This document shows positions 31,830-39,614 of a stretch of DNA of 47,624 bases, in pieces. Positions within the stretch are counted from its first letter, which is position 1; each line of letters starts with the position of its first letter. The DNA is taken from NCBI GenBank assembly GCA_028818795.1, contig JAPPND010000126.1, forward strand, positions 1 to 47,624. The letters run 5' to 3'. Made by a program: the position numbers and the translations under genes. The DNA comes from Gammaproteobacteria bacterium. GTDB lineage: Bacteria; Pseudomonadota; Gammaproteobacteria; Pseudomonadales; Azotimanducaceae. The notes below the pieces were generated by a model. It had not been told where the DNA came from. It ran no database searches and saw only the letters and a list, made by a program, of their open reading frames with translations.

Positions 31830-33827
31830 ATGTCTGACGTGAGCATCGAGCCGATTCGCCGCTTGCTGATCGCCAATCGCGGCGAGATCGCGCGGCGGAT
31901 ACTCCGGACGGCCCATGAGATGGGTATGGCCACGGTGGCGATCTATGCCGATGGCGATGTGGGGGCGCCGTTCGTGGTGGAGGCAGACACTGCGATTGCT
32001 CTGAACGGAAAGACCTCCGCCGAGACCTATCTCGATATCGAAAAGGTTCTCGACGCGTGTCGGCGATCCGGCGCCGATGCCGTCCATCCGGGCTACGGGT
32101 TCCTGTCGGAGAACGCGACGTTCGCCCGAGCCGTCATCGACGCGGGCCAGCGCTGGGTCGGACCGTCCCCGGACGCGATGGGACAGATGGGCGACAAGCT
32201 CGCGGCGAAACGGCTGATCCTGGAGGCGAAAGTTCCGACGCTAACGGCCATCGAACTCACCGCCGACAAAGACCTCGCGGCAGCGGCGGAGAAGATCGGC
32301 TACCCGGTTCTCGTCAAGGCATCCGCCGGCGGTGGCGGGCGCGGCATGAGGATCGTGGAAACTCCCGACGAACTCCCTGCAGCCGTGGAAGGCGCGCGAC
32401 GGGAAGCGAGCGCGGCGTTCGGCGACGACACGCTGTTCCTGGAACGCTGGCTCACCGCCGCTCGCCACGTGGAGATCCAGATACTGGGCGACAACCACGG
32501 CAACCTGGTTCATCTGTTCGAGCGCGAATGTTCGATACAACGGCGTCACCAGAAGATCATCGAGGAAGCCCCTTCGCCTGCGGTGGACGACGAACTGCGC
32601 GCCGCGTTGGGGGAAGCGGCCGTGTCTGCGGCCCGGCGCATCGGCTACTCGTCGGCCGGCACGGTGGAGTTCCTGCTTGCCGGACGCGAGTTCTTCTTCC
32701 TGGAAGTCAACACCCGCCTTCAGGTCGAGCATCCCGTGACCGAAGAGATCACCGGTCTCGATCTGGTCCGTGAGCAACTGCGCATCGCCCAAGGCGAGCC
32801 CTTGGGCTACGGCCAGGAGGACCTCTCGTTCAGCGGCCACGCCATCGAGGCGCGCATCTACGCGGAAGATCCCGCGCGGAACTTCCTGCCGTCGCCGGGC
32901 ACGGTGGACGTCTGGCAACCCGCTGCGGACGGCTTGGCGCGCTTCGACTCCGGCGTCGAGTCGGGTAGCGAGGTCAGTGTCGAGTTCGACCCGATGATCG
33001 CCAAGGTCATCGCCCACGCGCCGACACGCCGCGAAGCCGCGGCGCGTCTCGCCCGGGCGCTCGAACGAACGTCTCTACAGGGTCTGCGGAACAACCGCGA
33101 CTTCCTGGTGGCGACCCTCCGCGAACCGGCGTTCCTTGCCGGCGACACGACCACCGATTTCATCGAACGCGTGGAGCCGGCTCGAACCCGTGACCTGTCG
33201 GCCGAGAACCTCGCCGATGCGGTCACCGCGGCCATTATGTGTGCGCAGGCGATTCGGCGGGCCAACGCGCAGGTCCTGCGCGGGTTCCCGAGTGGCTGGC
33301 GCAACTCGGTGATGCCGCCGGAACGAACGACGTTCAAGTACGGGAGTGCGGAAATCCCGGTGAGCTATCGCTCGCGCCGGGATGGAACGTTCGCAATGAA
33401 CGTTGCCGAGCAGAACAGGACCGTGGCCGCCTACAGCGCGGGGGAGGGCGGAGCGGATCTCGAAATCGACGGTCGGCGGGTGCAGTTCGCTGTGTCCGGA
33501 AGCGGCGAGAAGTGGTTCGTGCACGGTGCCGACTACGACGTCGAACTCGTGGAACTGCCGCGTCTGCCGCTACCCGAGCAGTACGAGATCAAGGGCGGTT
33601 TGACAGCGCCGATGCCCGGCAACGTGCTCGCCACCCATATAGCGGAAGGCGAGGCTGTGTCGGAAGGGCAACTGCTCCTCGTGCTCGAGGCGATGAAGAT
33701 GCAGCACCGCATCACCGCCCCGTTCGACGGCAAGGTGAAAGAGGTCCACGTCGAGGAAGGGCAGCAGGTGGACAACGGCGCACTGCTGGTGCTGCTCGAG
33801 GAAGCCGGAGAGTCCGGCGAAGCCTAG
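31830..33827 (+). CDS. Biotin-dependent acyl-CoA carboxylase alpha subunit (biotin carboxylase-BCCP)
   Basis: This 665-residue protein has a biotin carboxylase domain (LLIANRGEIARRILRTA, HPGYGFLSENATFA, ATP-grasp SAGGGGRGMRIVE, LEVNTRLQVEHPVTEEITG) in the first ~450 residues. A BT-like linker follows, and the C-terminal biotinyl domain carries the biotin lysine in EAMKMQHR. This one-chain layout is typical of methylcrotonyl-, geranyl- and propionyl-CoA carboxylases. The start ATG 31830 (MSDVSIEPIRRLL) matches the family N-terminus. It works with the upstream carboxyltransferase. Confidence 0.93.
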   Translation: MSDVSIEPIRRLLIANRGEIARRILRTAHEMGMATVAIYADGDVGAPFVVEADTAIALNGKTSAETYLDIEKVLDACRRSGADAVHPGYGFLSENATFARAVIDAGQRWVGPSPDAMGQMGDKLAAKRLILEAKVPTLTAIELTADKDLAAAAEKIGYPVLVKASAGGGGRGMRIVETPDELPAAVEGARREASAAFGDDTLFLERWLTAARHVEIQILGDNHGNLVHLFERECSIQRRHQKIIEEAPSPAVDDELRAALGEAAVSAARRIGYSSAGTVEFLLAGREFFFLEVNTRLQVEHPVTEEITGLDLVREQLRIAQGEPLGYGQEDLSFSGHAIEARIYAEDPARNFLPSPGTVDVWQPAADGLARFDSGVESGSEVSVEFDPMIAKVIAHAPTRREAAARLARALERTSLQGLRNNRDFLVATLREPAFLAGDTTTDFIERVEPARTRDLSAENLADAVTAAIMCAQAIRRANAQVLRGFPSGWRNSVMPPERTTFKYGSAEIPVSYRSRRDGTFAMNVAEQNRTVAAYSAGEGGADLEIDGRRVQFAVSGSGEKWFVHGADYDVELVELPRLPLPEQYEIKGGLTAPMPGNVLATHIAEGEAVSEGQLLLVLEAMKMQHRITAPFDGKVKEVHVEEGQQVDNGALLVLLEEAGESGEA

Positions 33828-33875
33828 CAGCCGGTCGGACTTCTCGGCGCTAGCCGAAAGGTCGGACGGGCTGCT
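33826..33875. terminator. Hairpin after the alpha subunit gene
   Basis: AGCAGCC (33826-33832) pairs with GGCTGCT (33869-33875) around an inner TCGGC-GCTA-GCCGA stem. GGTCGGAC occurs twice directly inside it. There is no T-run, so it may be an intercistronic stabiliser rather than a true terminator. The hydratase gene follows after about 85 bp. Confidence 0.35.
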
Positions 33876-33959
33876 GGGGCGGCTTGGGTTGGGGCAAAAT
33901 GCGGTGCCGAGAGGCAACGGATTCTGTAGCGCTAGGAAGAGACGCAAGGGGAGACAGCA

Positions 33960-34739
33960 ATGCCTACGTTGGAAGCGACAATCTACGAGGTCAAGAACGG
34001 TGCGGCGTGGATCACCTTGAACCGGCCGCAGAACCGCAACGCGCTGTCGGCGATCCTGGTCAGCGAACTCTACGACCACCTGCTCGCGGCCAACGACGAT
34101 CCCGCCGCGCGTTCCATCGTCATCACGGGCACCGATCCGGCGTTCTGCGCGGGCGCGGACCTCAAGAGTCCTCCCGGCGCATCGGTGGAGGGTCGCCGCG
34201 CGGTACCGTATCCGCAGGTGCTGACTACCATTCAGGACAGCCCGAAACCGGTTATCGCTGCCGTCAACGGCGCCGCGTTCGCCGGGGGCTTAGGCCTCGT
34301 CGGGGCGGCTGACATCGTAATCACCGCCGAGGAGGTCCAGTTCAGCTTCAGCGAAGTGCGCATCGGCGTGATTCCGGCGGTTATCTCGGTGGTCTGCATT
34401 CCCAAGCTCGGCACCCACCATGCGATGCGCCTGTTCGTTACGGGCAAGCGTTTCACCGGTGCCGACGCCGTGGAAATGGGTTTTGCTCATCGCGCGGTGC
34501 CGCGGGCTGAACTCGAAGCCGCCGTGAACGAAGAGATCGACATGATCAACCGCGGCGGACCCAACGCCGTGGTCGAGTGCAAAAAGCTCGTCCGGCGCGT
34601 CCCGCTCCTGAACCGCGAGGACGGCTTTGCCGAGACCGCCGAGTGGAGTGGCCGGATGTTCCGCAGCGAGGAGGGTGCCGAGGGGATGGCGGCGTTCCGG
34701 GAGAAACGGGATGCCGCCTGGGTGACATCGGAGGACTAG
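33960..34739 (+). CDS. Enoyl-CoA hydratase/isomerase family protein
   Basis: This is a 259-residue crotonase. The oxyanion-hole and catalytic segments are FCAGADLKSPPG and AAVNGAAFAGGLGLVGAADIV, followed by FSEVRIGVIPAVIS. GLGLVGAADI with the later Glu in FSEVRIG fits hydratases of the methylglutaconyl-CoA type, which would complete the carboxylase-hydratase-lyase sequence of leucine or terpenoid degradation. ATG 33960 is preceded by GGGGAGA. An acyl-CoA dehydrogenase, usual in liu clusters, is not present in the window. Confidence 0.87.
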   Translation: MPTLEATIYEVKNGAAWITLNRPQNRNALSAILVSELYDHLLAANDDPAARSIVITGTDPAFCAGADLKSPPGASVEGRRAVPYPQVLTTIQDSPKPVIAAVNGAAFAGGLGLVGAADIVITAEEVQFSFSEVRIGVIPAVISVVCIPKLGTHHAMRLFVTGKRFTGADAVEMGFAHRAVPRAELEAAVNEEIDMINRGGPNAVVECKKLVRRVPLLNREDGFAETAEWSGRMFRSEEGAEGMAAFREKRDAAWVTSED

Positions 34740-34767
34740 GGCGCGTCGCCATGGGCCGTCGAGGCGA

Positions 34768-36258
34768 ATGACGAACCGATCGGCGCCTTCGGTTTCGTTC
34801 GCGACCTTGGCTTTGTGCGCGGTCGGCCTCTGCACTGGTGCAGACGCGCAACCCCCACCCGAGCCCGGCTTCTGCGACTATTCTCCGGCGGCGGAGGAAG
34901 ATCCCGCGGCCGGGCTGATCATCGGCGCGGATGTCCTCCTGCCGACGCAAGTCGGGCACGACTACGGCGTCCACGTCCGATTCAACGGCACCATCGGTGC
35001 CGTGGCACCGTTCAACACGGTTCGGGACAGCTACCCGGACGCCGCACACCTCGACTGCCGCGGCAAGGCGGTGCTGTCGCCTGGATTCGTCAATGCCCAC
35101 GAGCATCCGGCCTACAGCTACGCCTATCCCGACGCGAACCTGAACCCGACCTACGCGCACCGGGACGAATGGCGCTTCGGGCTCGCCGGCAAAGTGCAAC
35201 TGCCTTCGCCGACACCCTACTACTACGTTCCGGACGGCGACGAGGCGCGGACAGCGGCCCTGGTGGCCATGGAGTTGCGCCACCTCGTCGGCGGTGCAAC
35301 GACCATCGCCGGGTCCGGAGGCGTGCCGGGGGTCGTGCGGAACGTGGGACTCCATGAACGGCCCGGCGATGTTGCGCTGTACGACTTCGAAGCCGATGTC
35401 TCCACGTTCCCCTTCTCGTACCGGGCTCTCGAAGACCTGGCCGAGGAGTGCGCAGGGGGTCCTCGCCGCCCATTCGCGCCGCTGGACGACGACAACCTGG
35501 TGTTCGCGGCCTATGTCGCCCATGTCGGCGAGGGCCGCGCCGACAATTGTGCCGCCAAGCGGAGGTCGGCCGTTTCCTTGACCGCGCGCAGCGCGACGAA
35601 CGACGTTATTCGATGGTGCACGGCATTGCGACGACACCCGCCGACCACGCGGCGATGCGCGAACACGATTTGACCCTGGTGTGGTCGCCCAGGTCGAACC
35701 TCGCCCTCTACGGCGAAACAATCGATCTCGAAACCGCGCTGGCGCAACAGTTGCGGATCGCGCTGGCCACCGACTGGTCGCCGAGTGGGTCGTTCAATAT
35801 GCTGCGAAGAGGCGCGATGTGCGGTCGAGGTCGCGGCGTCGGCCGGTGTCCAGTTGGCCGACGACGCGCTGTGGCGGATGGCGACGGTGGACGCGGCCTA
35901 TGCGCTTGGGCTCGAACGCGACATCGGGGCCATCCGGGCCGGTTTGCGGGCCGATCTCGTAATGGTCGAGTCCGACGGCGGAAATCCGTATCGGACGATG
36001 CTGACGGCGGCCGATGAGGACATCCTCGCCACGTGGATCGGTGGCAGGATCGTGCTGCTTTCCCCCGTCATGGCCGCCATGTTTCCCGAACGGAGTTGCA
36101 TGGCGGTGGCCGGCCTATCGCCGGAGGTGTGCGGCGTTCTCGAGGAGTTCGGGTGGTCGAGCGAGAGGTTTGCGTCCCTGGCGGAGGGGACCGTGGCATT
36201 GACCGATGTACGCGGTCAGGCTCCTTGTGATGCTAAGCCCGCCGCCCGTGAGCCGTAG
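34768..36258 (+). pseudogene. Exported amidohydrolase with two frameshifts
   Basis: The first frame (34768 to about 35560) has a signal peptide (ATLALCAVGLCTGADAQ) and the metal site SPGFVNAHEHPAYSYAY. Another frame continues with VGRFLDRAQRDERRYSMVHGI and WSPRSNLALYGE, then ALATDWSPSGSFNML. A third frame (from about 35805) holds ALGLERDIGAIRAGLRADLV and WIGGRIVLLS, the usual end of Atz/Trz-type metal-dependent hydrolases. All domains are present, so the gene is either recently inactivated or broken by two sequencing errors. The 3' end overlaps the convergent permease gene. Its reading frame would otherwise give about 495 residues. Confidence 0.75.
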
Positions 36259-36964
36259 CGATCGCGAACCGGCCGGCCAGCACCAGGTAGGCCGCTGCTG
36301 ACAGTGCCGTGACGCCGAACAGCATGCACATCACCACGATCTGGTAGCGTACCGCGATCAGCGGCTCGACCCCGGCGAGGATCTGTCCGGTCATCATGCC
36401 CGGGAGTGCCACGAGGCCGACCGCGAACAACGTATTGACCTGCGGGATCAGCGCCGCGTTCAAAGCCGTCGGCAGCGCTTCGGCGGGGGCGGTGCCGGTG
36501 GCGAGTTCGGCGTCGTAGCGCTCCGCCGCGAGACTGACGGCGTTCATGGCCGCCGAGAAGATCATGCCCCCGAGGGGTATCGCGTAGCGCGGGTCGTACC
36601 ACGGGTCCAGCGACAAGACGCCTTGGGTCACCAGGACCAGGGTCAGCAACCCGCTGACCGCCACCGCGGCAAATGCGATGGCGTAGCGGGATGGGGTTCG
36701 GCGACCCAGTGGACGAAGGGCGATCCAGGAGGCGACCGCCATCATGACCAGCAGCACGGCGAGTACGACGTAGGGTTGCTCGGCGTTGAAGATGTAGGTC
36801 AGCACGTAGCCGATCACGAGCAGCTGAATGAGCATGCGCGCCGTCGCATAGATCCCATTCCAGGCGCCCAGGGAATAGCGCATGAGGATCACGATGGCCA
36901 CGGCAACCGGCACGAAGGCGACAATGAGCTTCAGCAGGGAGATTTCGGGGATCGAGGATTCCAT
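36233..36964 (-). CDS. FetB-like ABC transporter permease (UPF0014)
   Basis: This 243-residue protein has about seven hydrophobic helices and the UPF0014 hallmarks: ATARMLIQLLVIGYVLTYIF, MIFSAAMNAVSLAAER, ALIPQVNTLFAVGLVALPGMM and TGQILAGVEPLIAVRYQIVV. FetAB exports iron. No FetA ATPase gene is beside it, so its energiser must be elsewhere. ATG 36964 (MESSIPEIS) is the best start, because longer forms add unconserved residues. It lies after a modular repeat, downstream of the phosphotransferase gene on the same strand. Confidence 0.88.
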   Translation of the reverse strand: MESSIPEISLLKLIVAFVPVAVAIVILMRYSLGAWNGIYATARMLIQLLVIGYVLTYIFNAEQPYVVLAVLLVMMAVASWIALRPLGRRTPSRYAIAFAAVAVSGLLTLVLVTQGVLSLDPWYDPRYAIPLGGMIFSAAMNAVSLAAERYDAELATGTAPAEALPTALNAALIPQVNTLFAVGLVALPGMMTGQILAGVEPLIAVRYQIVVMCMLFGVTALSAAAYLVLAGRFAIATAHGRRA

Positions 36965-37048
36965 GCCATGTCTCCATCGGGCGACCGGGAAACACGATGA
37001 TACGGCGAGGCGGAGGCGTCCCTCGTGCATCCCGCTCACGAAGAATCC

Positions 37049-37125
37049 GTACGGGCGACCCGAACGCGCGGGCGCCCGTGGCAGGCGTACTCACGTTGGC
37101 GGGACGGGACGAGCCCGTCCCCTAC
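37049..37125. repeat. Modular palindromic repeat, copy 4
   Basis: GTACGGGCGACC opens the element at 37049. It ends with the hairpin GGGACGGG-ACGAG-CCCGTCCC (37101-37121) and CCCCTAC (37119-37125). The terminal TAG, read on the minus strand, is the stop codon of the phosphotransferase gene. Confidence 0.75.
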
Positions 37126-38237
37126 GGGGCTCCACGCCCGGAATCGAGCAGTCGTGTCGCGTTGTGGATGAGTCTCGGCAAGCCGTCCGCGACGGTCTCC
37201 ATGCGCGGATCGGTCGAGTCGCCCACTTTCCACCGATGGTGTAGCTGCTGGACCACCGTCCCCGACTTCCACAGGGCAAAGGCTTCGTACCAGCCGATGT
37301 TCGCGAGATCGAGCCCGCTCCTCTTGGCGTAGCGTGCGGTGATCGCCGCCCGCGACGGCAAACCCACGTGTTGCATGCCGTCGTAGCTGAACCGCTTCGA
37401 GTCCTCGGTGTCGGCCGGGTCCGGCCAATAGTTGAGCAACGTTCCGATGTCGATGAGGGGATCGCCGAGGGTGGTCATATCCCAGTCGAAGAACGCCGTG
37501 ACCCGGTCGGGGTCCCCGGGATCGAATAGGCAGTTGTCGAGTTTCAGGTCGTTGTGGACGAGGGAGACGCGCTGCGATTCCGGGCGGGAGTCTTCGAGGC
37601 GGGCGTGGACCGCCGACATCTCGGCGTCGTAGCGACCATCGGCCACCAGGTCCCAGCGTTGCTTCCAGCCCTTGAGTTGCCGGGCGACGAAACCGTCCGG
37701 TCTGCCGAGCCGGCCGAGGTCGACCGCCTCGGGGTCGAGCGTGTGGAATTCGGCGATCCGGTCCACCAGCGCCATGCCGATGCGCAAGCCGATTTCCCGG
37801 TGATGGCGCATGGTGGGAGGGACGACGCCGCGGATGACCTCGCCGCGGCGCCGTTCCATGACGAAGAAATCCGCACCGCCGATGGTGTGGTCGTCGCAGA
37901 AGAGATATGCCCTAGGGGCCGCGTCGAATATCCGCCACAGCCTGGACAGGACGCGGTACTCGCGTTTCATGTCGTGGGCACCGGGTGCCAGGTCGCCGAA
38001 GGGTGGCCGGCGCAATACCAGTTCGGACTCGCCGAAGCGGATGAGATAGGTCAGGTTGGCGGAGCCATTGGGAAACTGCAGGACCTCGAAGTGTCCAGCG
38101 GCATCGAACACGTCGCCCGGCAGATTGCCGCGCAGGTATTGCTCGACCCGGGCCCAGTCCAGATCCTCGCCGGGACGCACGGGTGCGAGTTCCGGCAACG
38201 CCTCGTCGGCGAGTGGATCGACTTCGTTTCGTTGCAG
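37122..38237 (-). CDS. APH-family phosphotransferase of the acyl-CoA dehydrogenase-associated type
   Basis: The protein resembles the phosphotransferases found beside or fused to acyl-CoA dehydrogenases (ACAD10/11-like). It shows VRPGEDLDWARVEQYL, LQFPNGSANLTYLIRFG, LVLRRPPFG, HDMKREYRVLSRL, VMERRRGEVIRG, the catalytic loop LVHNDLKLDNCLF and DWDMTTLGDPLIDIG. No ATG fits: the first in-frame ATG (38378) lies inside a promoter of the divergent gene. CTG 38237 has GGGGAGG 8 nt before it, and TTG 38198 and GTG 38180 are alternatives. The stop codon comes from the repeat. The substrate is unknown. Confidence 0.82.
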   Translation of the reverse strand: MQRNEVDPLADEALPELAPVRPGEDLDWARVEQYLRGNLPGDVFDAAGHFEVLQFPNGSANLTYLIRFGESELVLRRPPFGDLAPGAHDMKREYRVLSRLWRIFDAAPRAYLFCDDHTIGGADFFVMERRRGEVIRGVVPPTMRHHREIGLRIGMALVDRIAEFHTLDPEAVDLGRLGRPDGFVARQLKGWKQRWDLVADGRYDAEMSAVHARLEDSRPESQRVSLVHNDLKLDNCLFDPGDPDRVTAFFDWDMTTLGDPLIDIGTLLNYWPDPADTEDSKRFSYDGMQHVGLPSRAAITARYAKRSGLDLANIGWYEAFALWKSGTVVQQLHHRWKVGDSTDPRMETVADGLPRLIHNATRLLDSGRGAP

Positions 38238-38347
38238 CGCTTTGTCCTCCCCTGGATGCAGAAGAATGGCGCACCGGCGGGCGGTTGTCACCGGCCGTTC
38301 GGGGAGCCCTCTTGGGTGAAGGCTGTGCAAAACATGTGAGATTCCGG

Positions 38348-38375
38348 TTGACGCATCATTCGAACTGGATATAAT
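38348..38375 (+). promoter_or_regulatory. Near-consensus sigma-70 promoter
   Basis: TTGACG (38348-38353), a 16-bp spacer and a perfect TATAAT (38370-38375) stand 91 bp upstream of the DUF222 gene. It is the best promoter seen in the window. It overlaps the extended 5' frame of the divergent phosphotransferase, which argues for a shorter form of that gene. Confidence 0.7.
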
Positions 38376-38466
38376 CACAGTTATTTGGCGACCCCGTCCG
38401 ATGCAGCGGATGCCGGGTGCCGCCGAGCCGGCTGGCCAGCCGGTCGGCGTCTAGCGAGGAACCAAC

Positions 38467-38916
38467 ATGAACGCCGTCGCGACACTTCAACCCCTCGAAT
38501 CCATTGCCGACGATCTCGTCTCGAGTTGCCGGACCATCTCACGACACGGCTATCGCCTGCTCGTCCTGTTGCGCGAGTTCGACATGCGCCGGGGGTACCG
38601 GGAAGCCCGTGGCAAGGGCCGGTGTGCCGCCGACAGCGCCGAGTGGCTGGATGCACGGTGCGGCATCGGACGCGACGCCGTACGCGACAAGCTCCGCGTG
38701 GCCTACGCGCTGCTCAACCTGCCGCAGATCGAGGCTGCCTTCGAAGACGGGGAGCTGACTTTCGCCAAGGTGCGGGCTCTGATCGAGGTGGCGACGTTCG
38801 ACAACGAACGTACGCTGCTCGACTTCGCGTGCACGATGTCGGACGCCCAGGTCGCGGAGTACTGTCGGCGGCTCGGTGCCCGGGCTGCGGGTCACCTCGG
38901 TTGCGAGGGCAGATAG
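38467..38916 (+). CDS. DUF222 (13E12-like) protein, lacking the HNH nuclease domain
   Basis: This 149-residue protein matches the N-terminal DUF222 part of HNH endonuclease-like repeats: YRLLVLLREFDMRRGYREA, SAEWLDARCGIGRDAVRDKL, VAYALLNLPQIEAAFEDGEL and FAKVRALIEVAT. Full-length members are 400-500 residues and end in an HNH nuclease. Here the frame stops just after the domain, and no HNH motif follows, so the gene is probably 3'-truncated. Such proteins are often multicopy and of mobile origin. It has a strong promoter of its own. Confidence 0.7.
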   Translation: MNAVATLQPLESIADDLVSSCRTISRHGYRLLVLLREFDMRRGYREARGKGRCAADSAEWLDARCGIGRDAVRDKLRVAYALLNLPQIEAAFEDGELTFAKVRALIEVATFDNERTLLDFACTMSDAQVAEYCRRLGARAAGHLGCEGR

Positions 38917-39236
38917 GCCGACGCCAACGCGCCCGCCTCACGGCCCCAGGACGCCGCATCTTGCAACGGCACTTCGTGCCGTATCTGCGTCGCAGACTCC
39001 CGGGCCCGCATGGAACAAATCCATAACCCGTTGAATTCTTGACGGAATCGTAGGGGCGACCCGTGTGGTCGCCCGCCCGGGATCCGGGGTTCCCCGTGCT
39101 GCACGGGACGGGACAAGCCCCGTCCCCTACGGCGAAGTTCCTTCCACGTCCGCGGCCCGTTCCCGGAGCGGAGAACAATCGCGAGTAGGGGGCTGTGCCG
39201 ATATACTCGGGGCGGAGGCCAGCAGGGGGCGCATCC
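38917..39236. other. Gap with a modular repeat, no gene
   Basis: No coding sequence is supported in this stretch. The first part may be decayed sequence of the truncated DUF222 gene. Copy 5 of the modular repeat occupies 39049-39129. A -10-like TATACT lies at 39202-39207 before the ArsC-like gene, without a good -35. Confidence 0.5.
39049..39129. repeat. Modular palindromic repeat, copy 5 (complete)
   Basis: This copy shows the whole architecture. It opens GTAGGGG, then the hairpin GGGCGACC-CGTGT-GGTCGCCC (39053-39073), a GC-rich middle, and the hairpin GGGACGGG-ACAAG-CCCCGTCCC. It ends CCCCTAC at 39129. The outer seven bases are perfect inverted repeats, giving an 81-bp element. It is not next to a gene end, so it need not be a terminator. 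Confidence 0.8.
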
Positions 39237-39587
39237 ATGGCGCGAATCGTTCTCTACCACAACCCGGCGTGCAGCAAATCGCGCGGTGCCAAGGAGATAC
39301 TCGAAGCGCGGAGTGTCGACTTCGACATCGTCGAGTATCTGAAGGCGCCGGTGGGTGAGGCGGATCTCCGGCGCATCCTCGAGTCGGTCGACGACGACCC
39401 CTCGGAACTGGTCCGCAAGGACGGCAACTTTCGCGAACTCGGTTTGAACGCCGCCGACTATACGTCGGCCGACGCCGTGGTGGGGCTTCTGGTCGAACAT
39501 CCGAAGCTGATGCAGCGGCCCGTTGTGGTTCGCGGAGAACGGGCGGTCATCGCGCGGCCCTCCGAGAGGGTGGAAGAACTGCTCTAG
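39237..39587 (+). CDS. ArsC-family thioredoxin-fold reductase
   Basis: This 116-residue protein has the arsenate reductase/Spx-like fold. The N-terminal ARIVLYHNPACSKSRGAKEI holds the catalytic Cys of the CxxS motif. It then has VEYLKAPVGEADLRRIL, VRKDGNFRELGL, LVEHPKLMQRPVVV and RGERAVIARPSERV. This matches glutaredoxin-coupled ArsC (YfgD-like), which reduces arsenate to arsenite. No arsB or arsR neighbours are present, so the physiological role may be different. Confidence 0.9.
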   Translation: MARIVLYHNPACSKSRGAKEILEARSVDFDIVEYLKAPVGEADLRRILESVDDDPSELVRKDGNFRELGLNAADYTSADAVVGLLVEHPKLMQRPVVVRGERAVIARPSERVEELL

Positions 39588-39614
39588 CGCGACTCGGCCT
39601 CCGGACTCCCGCCA

